64,000 nt of DNA from Myxococcus sp. RHSTA-1-4 (GTDB lineage Bacteria; Myxococcota; Myxococcia; Myxococcales; Myxococcaceae), in the NCBI RefSeq assembly GCF_020037125.1, contig NZ_JAIQDG010000026.1:1-64000 (forward strand). The letters run 5' to 3'. A program made the position numbers and the translations under genes. Shown here in pieces: positions 43,444 to 53,358 of this stretch. A model generated the notes under the pieces. The model saw only the letters and a program-made list of their open reading frames with translations, had not been told where the DNA came from and did no database searches. Position 1 is the stretch's first letter. Every line of letters starts with the position of its first letter.

Positions 43444-46400
43444 ATGACGAGGGCGTGGGCCGGCGCACTGGCGGCCGTGTTCCTCGGCTCCTGCGGAGAG
43501 CCGGAGCAGGCCGCGAAGTCCACGGCCGCGCAGCCGTGCAGCCCCAGCGTGGTGGCCGCCGTGCGGGGCGGCATCGCGAGCGCGGGTGAGTGGAACGCCG
43601 AGCGTGAGGCACAAGCGCTCGTGCCCCGGACGCTCTACGTCCCCACCGCGCTGGAGTGGCGGGGCGAGAAGTCCGTGGTGGAGGCGGCGAAGGCGAGCCT
43701 GCGCTTCGTCCAGTCGGACGGGACACAGCTGGACTGCGCCTATGCGGTGCGCGGCGGGGCGCTGGAGCTGGACACGTGCGACCGGGCCGACGCCCTCGTC
43801 GCGGACGTGGTGCGCGCCGAGCTGACGGTGGTGGACGCGGCGGACGGCGCGGTGACGGCCTGCCTCCAGGCGCCGGCGCAGGACGGCCTGCCCGGGGCCG
43901 CGCTGCTGGACCGCGTGGAGGACGCGCACGACGGCGTCTCCGGCGGTGAGGAGTCCTCGTGGCGCCCGGGAGAGCCGCGCGAGGTGCAGGAGCTTCCCCG
44001 CGCCCCCGGCCCGCGGCTGCCCGCGATGGAGCAGGTGCGCGCGCCCGCGGTGACGATGGCGGAGGCGCGGCGTTTCTATGAGCAGCAGGCGCTCGAGGCG
44101 CCCATGGCGCAGGCCCTGGCGCAGCCCGTCAGCGACGTCACCGAGCTGGCCCGCGCCCTGCGCAACGACGTGGACCGCATCTACGAGTACGTCCACGACA
44201 ACATCACCTTCGTCCCCACGTGGGGCCTGCGCAAGAGCCCCCTGGCCGTCATCCTGGACCAGTCGGGCAACGCCTTCGACCAGGCGAACCTCATGGTGCA
44301 GCTCCTGCGCGCCGCCGGCTACACGGCCGACCTGGTGCAGGGCGAGGTGCGGCTGACCGGCACCGACATCGAGATGCTGTTCGGCACGAAGAAGGACAAC
44401 GTCATCCCCTACCTCGTGCCCAGCGGCGGCATCCCCATGGCGTACTGGGTGGATGGCACCGGCAACGTCCCGCAGATGGACATGGGCCACGTCTGGGTGC
44501 GTGCCACCGGCAAGGAGCTGGGGACGACGTACTACCACTTCGACCCGGCCCGGAAGCAGGCGTCGCTCACCACCGCGGCCGTCACCCTGGCCACGGCCAT
44601 GGGCTACACCCAGACGGACTTCCTCACCGCCGCGGGCGGCGTGGACGGTGACGTCGTGGGGGCCTCGCTGAAGAGCTTCAACGGCACGGCCATCCGCCAG
44701 AAGCTGCACACGTACACGACGAACCTCATCAACCACCTCAACGCCAGCCACCGGTTCAAGACCCTGGACCAGGCGCTGGGTGGGCGGCCCATCCTGTCCA
44801 TCGTCGGACAGGCGGACCTGCGCGTCACGGCCAACGCGAAGCTGAAGCCCAGCACCACGCCGGCCATCTGGGCGTCGGTCCCCACCACGCACCAGCCCAC
44901 GCTGCGGCTGCAGCTCGCGGGCATCGACAAGACGTACTACGCGGCGGACCTGGGCCCCAAGCGGCTCACCCTCCGCTACGGCGCCGACAACAAGGCCGTG
45001 CTGCTGCTGGACGGGGCCACGGTGGCCACCGCGACCACGGCGGGCACCGCCGGCGGCGTCCAGAGCATGACGGTCACCATCAACGAGCCGTACGCCGCCA
45101 ACAGCGGCACCTACGCGGACCAGTCCGGCACCATGAGCCTGCGCGTGGGCTCCGGCTACACGTACGCCGTCATGAACGGCTGGGGTGACACGTCCCGCGC
45201 CACCGCCGAGCACCACCGCAACATGGCCACCGCCTCGCGCGTGGCGGGCAGCACGGCGGACTCCGAGCCGGTGCTGGGCGAGAGCCTGCAGCAGCTCGCG
45301 GACCTGTGGCTGTCGGAGCGCAGCGGCTCCATGCGCCTCGTCGAGCGCGCCACGGGCTCCTTCGTCTACGCGCACCACATGGTGGGCGTGACGGGGCAGA
45401 CGACCGCGCCCTACGTGGACATCCCCTTCGGCGCCGTCTTCACCGTCTCCAAGGCGGGCGGCAACGACTCGACGGCGTTCTTCTCGTCCTCCGGCTTCGG
45501 CAGCGCCTTCGAGTCCACCGTCATCGAGCAGACGCAGACCGTCCAGGGCATCTCCACGGTGAGCCTCTTCGACGTGGCCAACACCGCGGGGAAGACCTTC
45601 TACGAGGCGACGAGCGCCAACTGGGCCACCATCAAGCCCAAGCTGGCGGCCCTCAACTTCGACGCCAACGAGCTGGCCAACGCCGAGGCGTACATCAACG
45701 CGGGCTACCGGCTCATCATCCCCGGCGAGGGCAACCTCGGCCAGGGCTCGTGGGTGGGCTTCACCTTCCTGGGTGTCAGCTCCAGCAACACCAGCATCGG
45801 CCACATCATCAACGGCGCCAAGGGCGGCTTCTCCAGCGCCACGGTGACGTCCGGCACCACGTCCACCGGCATCACCTCCACCACCCAGTCCAGCACCACC
45901 AGCGGCGGCATCTCCAGCTACCAGCCCGTCTCCGGTGACCCCGTCAACATCGTGACGGGTGACTTCGTGCACAAGGCGAAGGACCTGTGGGTGGGGCCGC
46001 AGGACGTGGAGCTCGCCTTCGAGCGCAGCTACAACTCGGCGGCGTACCTGCGTGACGGCGTGCTGGGCCGGGGATGGGGACACAACCTCGACATCCGCAT
46101 CCGCGAGGACAGCGACGGCTTCCAGGGCCTCGGCGAGGACTCCACCGCGGACGCCGCCGCCATGGTGGTGGGCCTCTACGTCTCGCACGACCTGCTGGCC
46201 TCCTCCAAGGGGCTGAAGAACCTGGTGCTGGCCACGCTGGCCCAGGAGTGGGCGACGCAGGCGCTGGTGGACAACTCCGTGACGATGACGTCCGCGGGCG
46301 CCAACCAGCAGTTCATCAAGGCGCCCAACGGCCTGGACGCTGGCGGCGCACTCCTCTACCGCTACCTGCCGCCCCCGGGCACGGCCTCCACGCTGACGAA

Positions 46401-49400
46401 GCCGGCCAACTGGCAGCTCACGACGAAGACCCAGGACGTCATGGCCTTCAACGCCGACGGCACCCTGGCCACGCTGCGCAACCCCAACGGCGTGGGGCTG
46501 ACGTTCACCTATACCAGCGGCCTGCTCTCGTCCGTGACGCACACGTACGGCTGGAGCCTGGCCTTCACGTACACCTCGGGGCGCCTCACCCGCGTCGCCG
46601 ACGCGGCCGGCCGGGGCGTGGACTTCACCTATACGGGCAGCGACCTGACGGCGGTGAGGGACCCGCGGCTGAACTCGACGACGTACGGCTACGTGTCGGC
46701 GGGGCGCCTGCAGCGCATCTTCTACCCCACGGCGCCCACCGCGGCCTTCGTCACCAACACGTATGACTCGCTGGGCCGCGTCAAGGAGCAGCTCGACGCC
46801 AACAGCAAGCTGACGCAGTACTTCGTCGCCGGCTCCCGGACGGAGGAGGTGAACCCGCTCGGCCACTCGAAGACCTGGTACTTCGACGCCAACGGGCAGG
46901 TGCTCCGCTTCATCAACCCGCTCGGACGCGTGACGACGTACGCGTACGACGGCCAGCAGAACCTCGTGAGCACCCGGACGCCCGGCGGCAACGAGACGGT
47001 GCAGACGTACGACGCGCGCTACAACGTCATCGAGACGCGTCTCAAGCCCAACACGGGCACGGGCGACATCGTCACCACGGCCTCCTTCCACACCACGTGG
47101 AACAAGCCGGCGTGGACGAAGGACGCCCGCGGCAACCAGACGTCCTTCACCTACGACACCAAGGGCAACCTCACCCAGCGCACCGAGCCGCTGGTGGACG
47201 GCGTCCAGCCCACGTGGACGTGGACGTACAACACCCGCGGGCAGGTGACGCAGGAGACGGACGCCACCAGCCGCGTCATCACCTACGTCTACGACGAGGC
47301 CGGCAAGAAGACGCTCCTCCAGAAGAAGGTGGACCCGGCCGGCCTCAACCTGGTGACGGAGTACACCTACACGGCGGCCGGTGACGTCGCCACCGTGAAG
47401 GACCCGCGCGGCTCCACCACCACGTACGCGTACAACGCCAACCGCCAGCGCGAGCGCGAGACGCTCCCGGTGCCCGCGACGGGGCTGGCCGCCCCGGTGA
47501 CGGAGCACACCTACGACGCGCTCGGCCGCCTGACGGAGACGCGCCGCCAGCTCGGCACGCAGTGGCTGCGCCAGGCGCGCGCGTACACGGCCACGGACAA
47601 GCTGGCCTCCGTCTCCGTGTGGGCCTACACCGTGGACGCCACGACGCCCCGGACGCTCAACGCGTATGACGACGCCGGACGGCTCCTGTCGGTGACGGAC
47701 CCCGAGGGCCGGGTGACGCGCTACCAGCGCTACGCCGACGGCAAGGAGCAGTACGTCTACAAGGCGTACGGCACCGCCTCCCAGGTCACCCAGGCCACGT
47801 ACACGTACAACGCCGACGCCCTGCCCCTGACGCTGACGGACGCCCGGGGCAACAAGACGACGAACGAGTACGACGCCTACGGCCGCCTGAAGCGCTCCTA
47901 CCAGCCCCACCCGACGACGCCCGGCACCTCCAGCACGACGGACTACGAGGAGCTCGGGTACGACGCGGACGGCAACATCACCAGCCGCCGCACCCGCGCC
48001 GGCCAGCTCTTCACGTACACGTACGACGCGCTCGGCCGCCAGCGTCAGCAGACGGGGGGCGGGCTGCCCAACATCGGCTACGACTTCGACGCCGCCGGCC
48101 GCCCCTCCCGCACGCGCTACGAGGACGGCACCCACGTCATCTCGTACACGTACGACACCGCCGGGCGCATGTCCCAGACGAGCGACGTCGTCGGCACGTG
48201 GACGCGCAACATCGGCTTCACGTACAACGCCGCCGGCAACCTCGCGCGGCTGACGTGGCCGGACAACTACTACGTCACCTACGACTACGACGCCGCCAAC
48301 CGCCTCACCGCGGTGAAGGAGTCGGGCACCACCTCGCTCGTCACCCTCGGGTACGACCAGCTCTCGCGGCGCACCTCCATGGTTCGCGGCGGGGCGACGA
48401 CGTCGTACGCGTACACGCAGCGGGGCCTCGTCCACACCATCACCCACGACGTCGCCGGCACCGCCGACGACGTGACGTTGACGTACGGCTACAACAAGGC
48501 CAACCAGCTCACCGGGGCCTTCTCGACGAACGCCGCCTACGTCCACGTGCCGGGCGCGGTGACGACGGAGGCCTTCACGTCCAACGGCCTCAACCAGTAC
48601 ACCGCGTGGAAGGGCCAGGCGCAGGCCCACGACACCAACGGCAACGTCACCAGCAGCAATGGCCGGACGTTCGCCCATGACGCCCTGAACCGGCTCGCCA
48701 GCTCCACCCAGGGCACCACGACGACCACGTACACCTTCGACCCCACGGGCCGGCAGGTGAAGAAGTCCGTCGGCACCACCGTCAGCCAGGTGCTGTACGC
48801 GGGCCTCGCGGAGCTGGGGGACTACAACGGCTCCAACGCCCTCATCCGGCGCTACATCCCCGGCCCGGCGATGGACGAGACGCTCGCCATCATCGAGGGC
48901 ACCGCGAAGAAGTACCTCCTGACGGACCGCCTCGGCAGCGTCATCGGCGTCACCGACGCGGCGGGCACCGTGACGGAGAAGTTCAGCTATGACCCGTTCG
49001 GCGAGTCGTCGCAGGCCCTGTGCCAGGCGACGACGGCGGGCTGCACGCCGCTGCGCTGGCTGGGCCGCCGCCACCAGGCGGAGTCGGGCCTCGTCGACCT
49101 GCGCGCACGGGCCTACGCCCCGTGGCTGGGCCGCTTCGTCCAGACGGACCCCATCGGCACCAAGGACGACGTCAACCTCTACGCCTACGTCCGCAACGAC
49201 CCGCTCAACCTCATCGACCCGCTCGGCACCGAGGCGAAGAGCTCCGGCGGCCTCTTCTCCAGCTCCACGTGGGACAAGATACAGCTCGGTCTGACGGGCG
49301 CGGGCTTCATCCCGGGCCTGGGCATCGTCGCGGACGTCGCCAACGCCGGCATCTCCGCGGTCCGTGGCAACTACCTGGACGCCGCGCTGTCGCTGGGGGC

Positions 49401-49815
49401 CGCCGTGCCCATCGTCGGCGACATCGCGGCCGGAGCACGCGTGGCCAACAACGCGCCCCGCGTCTTCTGGGCGGGAGGCAACGTGGCGGAGACCGCCGCC
49501 CAGGGCCTGGCCAACCGCATCGGCGGCGTCACCCTGGACATGACGGCCCAGGGACGCGCCACGGCCCAGCAGACGGCCAACCTGCCCTGGGACCAGGCGA
49601 GGCCGCTGTGGCTGAACACCTCCGTCGACTTCGCCTCGGGCGCCAAGGGACCGGCGCACGTGGTGCACAACTCGGCGGGTGTCTCCACCAGCGCCATCTG
49701 GCGGGACGAGTACAAGACGCTCCTCAACAACCCGAGCGTGACGTCCATCGAGTTCTGGGTCACCAACCCGAACGGTGGCGCCCTCCAGCACGTCCACTCC
49801 ATGAAGCTGCGCTAA
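43444..49815 (+). CDS. RHS-repeat lipoprotein polymorphic toxin
   Basis: A 2123-residue protein, start taken at the ATG before TRAWAGALAAVFLGSC (lipoprotein signal). Residues about 240-300 resemble a transglutaminase-like domain (DVDRIYEYVHDNITFVPTWG) but with AFDQANL where the catalytic Cys should be. A DUF6531-type cap begins about 830 (PVNIVTGDFVHKAKDLWVG). YD repeats run from about 1010 to 1890, then the RHS core end GRFVQTDPIG...NLIDPLG (to residue 1928), after which the toxin would be released. The variable 195-residue C-terminus (PRVFWAGGNVAETAAQGLANRIGG; LPWDQARPLW; NPSVTSIEFWV) is a toxin of unknown activity. Its immunity gene follows. Confidence 0.88.
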   Translation: MTRAWAGALAAVFLGSCGEPEQAAKSTAAQPCSPSVVAAVRGGIASAGEWNAEREAQALVPRTLYVPTALEWRGEKSVVEAAKASLRFVQSDGTQLDCAYAVRGGALELDTCDRADALVADVVRAELTVVDAADGAVTACLQAPAQDGLPGAALLDRVEDAHDGVSGGEESSWRPGEPREVQELPRAPGPRLPAMEQVRAPAVTMAEARRFYEQQALEAPMAQALAQPVSDVTELARALRNDVDRIYEYVHDNITFVPTWGLRKSPLAVILDQSGNAFDQANLMVQLLRAAGYTADLVQGEVRLTGTDIEMLFGTKKDNVIPYLVPSGGIPMAYWVDGTGNVPQMDMGHVWVRATGKELGTTYYHFDPARKQASLTTAAVTLATAMGYTQTDFLTAAGGVDGDVVGASLKSFNGTAIRQKLHTYTTNLINHLNASHRFKTLDQALGGRPILSIVGQADLRVTANAKLKPSTTPAIWASVPTTHQPTLRLQLAGIDKTYYAADLGPKRLTLRYGADNKAVLLLDGATVATATTAGTAGGVQSMTVTINEPYAANSGTYADQSGTMSLRVGSGYTYAVMNGWGDTSRATAEHHRNMATASRVAGSTADSEPVLGESLQQLADLWLSERSGSMRLVERATGSFVYAHHMVGVTGQTTAPYVDIPFGAVFTVSKAGGNDSTAFFSSSGFGSAFESTVIEQTQTVQGISTVSLFDVANTAGKTFYEATSANWATIKPKLAALNFDANELANAEAYINAGYRLIIPGEGNLGQGSWVGFTFLGVSSSNTSIGHIINGAKGGFSSATVTSGTTSTGITSTTQSSTTSGGISSYQPVSGDPVNIVTGDFVHKAKDLWVGPQDVELAFERSYNSAAYLRDGVLGRGWGHNLDIRIREDSDGFQGLGEDSTADAAAMVVGLYVSHDLLASSKGLKNLVLATLAQEWATQALVDNSVTMTSAGANQQFIKAPNGLDAGGALLYRYLPPPGTASTLTKPANWQLTTKTQDVMAFNADGTLATLRNPNGVGLTFTYTSGLLSSVTHTYGWSLAFTYTSGRLTRVADAAGRGVDFTYTGSDLTAVRDPRLNSTTYGYVSAGRLQRIFYPTAPTAAFVTNTYDSLGRVKEQLDANSKLTQYFVAGSRTEEVNPLGHSKTWYFDANGQVLRFINPLGRVTTYAYDGQQNLVSTRTPGGNETVQTYDARYNVIETRLKPNTGTGDIVTTASFHTTWNKPAWTKDARGNQTSFTYDTKGNLTQRTEPLVDGVQPTWTWTYNTRGQVTQETDATSRVITYVYDEAGKKTLLQKKVDPAGLNLVTEYTYTAAGDVATVKDPRGSTTTYAYNANRQRERETLPVPATGLAAPVTEHTYDALGRLTETRRQLGTQWLRQARAYTATDKLASVSVWAYTVDATTPRTLNAYDDAGRLLSVTDPEGRVTRYQRYADGKEQYVYKAYGTASQVTQATYTYNADALPLTLTDARGNKTTNEYDAYGRLKRSYQPHPTTPGTSSTTDYEELGYDADGNITSRRTRAGQLFTYTYDALGRQRQQTGGGLPNIGYDFDAAGRPSRTRYEDGTHVISYTYDTAGRMSQTSDVVGTWTRNIGFTYNAAGNLARLTWPDNYYVTYDYDAANRLTAVKESGTTSLVTLGYDQLSRRTSMVRGGATTSYAYTQRGLVHTITHDVAGTADDVTLTYGYNKANQLTGAFSTNAAYVHVPGAVTTEAFTSNGLNQYTAWKGQAQAHDTNGNVTSSNGRTFAHDALNRLASSTQGTTTTTYTFDPTGRQVKKSVGTTVSQVLYAGLAELGDYNGSNALIRRYIPGPAMDETLAIIEGTAKKYLLTDRLGSVIGVTDAAGTVTEKFSYDPFGESSQALCQATTAGCTPLRWLGRRHQAESGLVDLRARAYAPWLGRFVQTDPIGTKDDVNLYAYVRNDPLNLIDPLGTEAKSSGGLFSSSTWDKIQLGLTGAGFIPGLGIVADVANAGISAVRGNYLDAALSLGAAVPIVGDIAAGARVANNAPRVFWAGGNVAETAAQGLANRIGGVTLDMTAQGRATAQQTANLPWDQARPLWLNTSVDFASGAKGPAHVVHNSAGVSTSAIWRDEYKTLLNNPSVTSIEFWVTNPNGGALQHVHSMKLR

Positions 49816-49873
49816 CACCCGCCCGGTAGGGGGGCGGGCCCACCGAGGCCCGCACCCCGGCACCGGGTGTCCC

Positions 49874-49909
49874 CCGGTCCGAGCGCCCTCATCCCGGCGC
49901 TCGGACCGG
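49874..49909. terminator. 14-bp perfect hairpin between toxin and immunity genes
   Basis: CCGGTCCGAGCGCC pairs exactly with GGCGCTCGGACCGG across an 8-nt loop, 59 bp after the RHS stop and 68 bp before the immunity start. This is the strongest hairpin in the window and probably terminates or attenuates the toxin transcript. Confidence 0.65.
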
Positions 49910-49976
49910 TTCCCCGGCAGTCACATCGGCACGTGCCACATTGCCGGTCATCCAGCGCCATGGGATGGAGATCCAC

Positions 49977-50249
49977 ATGTTCAAGGAACCGAGAATCAAC
50001 GTCATCGAGAGTGATGAGGGCTTCAGCGTCGAGGTGCTGGGCAGGACGGGGCTCCGCTACACGGAGGGCTCGCGCTCGACGGTGGTCGACTCCGAGGTGG
50101 TGATGGGGCCGTCCGGTCTCGCCGTGTATCAGTCGAGCATCCACGCCTGGAGCGACGGCGGGCAGATTGACGCGCAAGAGCGGGCCCGCATCGTGAAGAA
50201 CCTCCAGCGGGCGTTCGCCTTCAAGGGCTACGACATCGACATCATCTAG
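49977..50249 (+). CDS. Imm74-family immunity protein
   Basis: A 90-residue protein: FKEPRINVIESDEGFSVEVLGRTGLRYTEG, VVDSEVVMGPSGLAVYQSSIHAW, ERARIVKNLQRAFAFKGYDIDII, in segments. This matches the Imm74 pattern known from polymorphic toxin loci. The ATG at 49977 has GGAGATCCAC before it; an ATG four codons upstream is possible. It would bind and block the C-terminal toxin of the RHS protein. A strong hairpin separates the two, so it may also have its own promoter. Confidence 0.82.
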   Translation: MFKEPRINVIESDEGFSVEVLGRTGLRYTEGSRSTVVDSEVVMGPSGLAVYQSSIHAWSDGGQIDAQERARIVKNLQRAFAFKGYDIDII

Positions 50250-50332
50250 CGATGCCGCGCCGGGTCATGCCGCGCTTCGTCACAATCAGTCTAAAATGTC
50301 AACATGGTTAAACCTGTATTATCCATTAAGTG

Positions 50333-50361
50333 TTGACTGACTGAAATTCCTGTTATATCCC
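50333..50361 (+). promoter_or_regulatory. Candidate sigma-70-type promoter of the amidotransferase cluster
   Basis: TTGACT (50333-50338) is followed by TATATC (15-bp spacing) or TATCCC (17-bp spacing), in an AT-rich island unlike the surrounding DNA. Transcription from here would give a leader of about 145 nt before the first gene, containing a strong hairpin. Confidence 0.45.
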
Positions 50362-50434
50362 CCAAACGGTGAACCGAGGCCGGCCCGCGTCTGGCGGAGC
50401 CCCTCACCCAAACCGCCCGCATGAACAGCCACAC

Positions 50435-50457
50435 CCCGGACGTGAATCACGTCCGGG
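50435..50457 (+). terminator. Leader hairpin CCCGGACGTG-AAT-CACGTCCGGG
   Basis: A perfect 10-bp stem with a 3-nt loop, followed by GCCGGGGGCTTTC. It lies between the promoter candidate and the first gene of the cluster (start 50515), so it could be an attenuator or the terminator of the immunity gene. A short ATG-initiated frame begins 14 bp before it. Confidence 0.5.
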
Positions 50458-50514
50458 CCGGGGGCTTTCATCGACTGCCCCTCGGAGTGGAAGCAGGGGC
50501 GCCAAGGGGGAGCC

Positions 50515-52059
50515 ATGCAACTGGTTGGAACCAGCAACGACAGTCCGTCCTTCGAAGTCCAACGGTTGAGGGAGCACGTCTTCACGCGGCTGCGCCCCTA
50601 CCTCTCCGCGAAGAACCTCGAGGGGGCCATGAGGTGCGCGGCGCGGCTCTACACGGAGCTGCCCGACAAGCACGCGCTGGAGCGCAACACCGTCCTGGTG
50701 GCGTTCGGCGGCGGCAAGGACAGCTCGTACATGCTGACCTTCGTGCGCGCCATCCAGCTCATCCTCTTCCGTGTGTACGGAGGGACGTTCCGGCTGCGGG
50801 TGGCCACCAACCGGCACGCGGGCATGCCGCGGGCGGTGATGGAGAACATCCACCGCGTCTACCAGGCGCTCGGGCTGCCGGAGGACCCGCTGTGCGAGCT
50901 GCTGCTGGTGGACGGCCACGAGGCCCGCACGTTCCACGTGGACATGCCCGTGCCGGAGTCGCTCGTGCGCCGCAACCGCGAGGACATCCTGATGACGGGC
51001 CACCGCACCCTCGCGGACGCGCGCCCCACCTTCTGCAACGCCTGCAACCTCAGCATGGTCAACTCCTTCGGGCTGGCGGCGGCCCATGAAGGTGGCGTGG
51101 ACCTCATCGTCACCGGCGACTCGCGCCGGGAGCAGCGCGCCTATCTGCTGTGGGTCAACCGCCTGGCCCAGCAGTTCGAGCTGGGCTCCGCGAGCACCGG
51201 GCGCACGGGCTTCAAGGGCTTCCTCGGGACGATGGACAACATCTCCCGCGCGTACTTCCAGGACATCCACGGCGGCCACGCCCCCGAGGCCCTGGAGGAG
51301 CGGCGCATCGAGGCGCGGGTGCGCGAGGAGCTGAAGTTCTTCTCCATCTACGACGACACCGCCTACTCCGCGGGAGACCACTGGGAGCTGCTCACCGACT
51401 ACCTGGGCTTCGAGTTCGACGAGGTGGCCTTCAGCTTCACCGAGTCCGACTGCGGCAACCCGGCGCTGATGGCGCACCTGCGCGGCCTCAAGTGCGAGCG
51501 GCTGTACGGGCGCAGCTACGAGGAGGGCATCGCCGAGTACGTGCGCTTCGCCCTGTCGCTGATGCGCCAGAAGCAGTTCCCCCCGCAGCTCGTCGAGACG
51601 ATGGTGGCGCGCTACGGCGACTCCGCCAGCGTGGCGCGGATGCGCGAGCGGATGGACACCTTCGCCCGTGAGTCCTTCGGGCTCACGCCGGCGCACCTGG
51701 TGTGCATGGTGTACTCGCCCTTCGCGGACGGCGGGAGCAACCTGCAAGGCTACCTGGAGCGGGAGCTGCCCCACCTGGCGGCCCGCGCGCCCGCCCTGCA
51801 CGCGCTGCTGCGTGACGGCACCCCGCCCGTCCCGGGCACCGAGGCCGCCGACCTCCAGCTCGAGCTGGAGACGGCCAGCGGGCTGTCGCTGGCGCAGCTG
51901 CGGACGCTGTACGCGCGCCCGCTCCACCCGCCCGCGGCCGCCGGCGAGCGGCAGGGCCTCATCGGCGCCATCCTCGACCGGGACCCGCACAAGGACACCG
52001 TCGAGACGCGCCATGCGCCCGGTGGCCCCGTGGTGAAGGAAACCCTGAGCGGCCGCTGA
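50515..52059 (+). CDS. PP-loop ATP pyrophosphatase, amide-forming type
   Basis: A 514-residue cytoplasmic protein. The ATP-binding PP-loop is AFGGGKDSSY (Gly65 to Ser71). FCNACN (Cys174, Cys177) may bind a metal, as in sugar amidotransferase-type PP-loop enzymes. DLIVTGDSRREQRAYL completes the nucleotide site. A C-terminal region of about 220 residues is not recognised. PP-loop enzymes adenylate a carboxylate or carbonyl and replace AMP by nitrogen or sulfur. With a separate class II glutaminase two genes downstream, the pair could act as a split asparagine-synthetase-like amide former. AGGGGGAGCC precedes the ATG. First gene of the cluster. Confidence 0.82.
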   Translation: MQLVGTSNDSPSFEVQRLREHVFTRLRPYLSAKNLEGAMRCAARLYTELPDKHALERNTVLVAFGGGKDSSYMLTFVRAIQLILFRVYGGTFRLRVATNRHAGMPRAVMENIHRVYQALGLPEDPLCELLLVDGHEARTFHVDMPVPESLVRRNREDILMTGHRTLADARPTFCNACNLSMVNSFGLAAAHEGGVDLIVTGDSRREQRAYLLWVNRLAQQFELGSASTGRTGFKGFLGTMDNISRAYFQDIHGGHAPEALEERRIEARVREELKFFSIYDDTAYSAGDHWELLTDYLGFEFDEVAFSFTESDCGNPALMAHLRGLKCERLYGRSYEEGIAEYVRFALSLMRQKQFPPQLVETMVARYGDSASVARMRERMDTFARESFGLTPAHLVCMVYSPFADGGSNLQGYLERELPHLAARAPALHALLRDGTPPVPGTEAADLQLELETASGLSLAQLRTLYARPLHPPAAAGERQGLIGAILDRDPHKDTVETRHAPGGPVVKETLSGR

Positions 52060-52076
52060 GCCGAGGTCCTCCAGCA

Positions 52077-53354
52077 ATGACACACACCCCCGCCGCCTTC
52101 GTCCAGGTCGGAGCCACCCGCGACGGCCTGGACCCGTACCTGGATGCCGCGCGCCGCCGCGGCATGCCGGCCATCCTCGTCGAAACGCCTGCCTACCTTC
52201 GCTGGCGCCGGCAGCTCGGACGGCGCCCGTTCGACGTGGAGCTGCCCGTGGCCCACCCGGCGGACACCGAGGAGGTGCGCCGGGCACTGGAGTCCCACGG
52301 GGCGCCGGTGGCGCTCGTGCTCGCGGGCTTCGAGCGCTACGTGGGCAGCGCGTTCGCGGTGGCGCCCCAGGTGGAGCGCGGGCCCAGGAACCGCTGGCCG
52401 CGCGGCCCCTTCCTGCCGGTGGACAAGTGGGGCCAGCGCTCCGCGCTGTCCGCCCGGCGTCCGGACATGGCGCAGCCCCGCCACGCCAGCTTCGCCGCGG
52501 GCGAGCCCGGCATGGCCGCGGCGCTGGACGCGGTGGGCTACCCCCAGGTGGTGAAGCCCTCCAACGGAGGCGGCGGCCTGGGCGTGTTCATCGCGGAGAG
52601 CGCCGCCCGCCGGGAGCAGGCGCTCTCGCGGCTGTCCCACATCGCCAACTACGACGGCGAGCCCTTCGAGCGCGTGCTCGTGGAGGAGTACGTCGAGGGG
52701 CGCGAGCACTCCATCCAGGGGCTCGCCCATGAAGGCCGCGCGCTCATCCTCACCACCTGCGAGAAGTTCATCACCCGCGAGGAGGCGCCGGGCGGCGCGG
52801 GCCTGCGGGGCTTCCGGGAGTCGGGCCACATCGCCACCCACGGCAACCGGGCGGCGGCCCCCCTGCGCGAGCTGACGCAGGCCTGCCTGGACGCCACCGG
52901 CTACCGCGAGGGCCCGTTCCACGTGGACATCATCCAGAACGGGCGCGGCGCCTTCTTCATCGAGATGGGCTTCCGCCTGTCCGGCGGCGGGCTGGTGGCG
53001 CTGGTGGAGAAGGCCACCGGCATGAAGTGGGCGGAGATGGTCTTCGAGACGCACCTGGGCGAGCGCGTGCCCACGCTGGTGCCCGAGCGGGGCTACGTGG
53101 GGCAGGTCACCGCCGCGACGGAGGAGGAGCTGGCCGCCGGAGAGCGCCTGCGCGAGCGCGGCCTGCGGGTGGACATCCAGCGCATGGCGCCGCCCCCTCC
53201 CGCACCGGAGCCCGGCTCGGAAGACGAGACGAGCCTGGCGTCGGACCGGCTGCGCCACACCGGCTTCGCCGGCCGAATCACCCTGCACGGCGACTCGCTG
53301 GAGCAGGTGAGAGACCTTCTCCGGGGCTGCATCGAGTCCCGCCTGGGAGCCTGA
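52077..53354 (+). CDS. ATP-grasp ligase
   Basis: A 425-residue protein with the ATP-grasp layout: N-terminal Rossmann-like part, VVKPSNGGGGLGVFIAES (phosphate loop), VLVEEYVEGREHSIQGLAHEG (adenine/Mg region), FHVDIIQN...FFIEMGFRLSGGG (metal-binding Asp/Glu and Arg). It ends with a domain of the L-amino-acid-ligase type (VPTLVPERGYVGQVTA). Such enzymes join an amino acid carboxyl, through an acyl phosphate, to an amine. It follows the PP-loop gene by 17 bp. The substrates are unknown. Confidence 0.88.
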   Translation: MTHTPAAFVQVGATRDGLDPYLDAARRRGMPAILVETPAYLRWRRQLGRRPFDVELPVAHPADTEEVRRALESHGAPVALVLAGFERYVGSAFAVAPQVERGPRNRWPRGPFLPVDKWGQRSALSARRPDMAQPRHASFAAGEPGMAAALDAVGYPQVVKPSNGGGGLGVFIAESAARREQALSRLSHIANYDGEPFERVLVEEYVEGREHSIQGLAHEGRALILTTCEKFITREEAPGGAGLRGFRESGHIATHGNRAAAPLRELTQACLDATGYREGPFHVDIIQNGRGAFFIEMGFRLSGGGLVALVEKATGMKWAEMVFETHLGERVPTLVPERGYVGQVTAATEEELAAGERLRERGLRVDIQRMAPPPPAPEPGSEDETSLASDRLRHTGFAGRITLHGDSLEQVRDLLRGCIESRLGA

Positions 53355-53358
53355 AGCC

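Noticed and set aside
43318..49863. A 2181-codon open frame antisense to the RHS gene
   Set aside because: It has no ribosome binding site, is Arg/Val/His-biased and unrelated to any family, and exists only because GC-rich RHS repeats avoid stop codons on the other strand.
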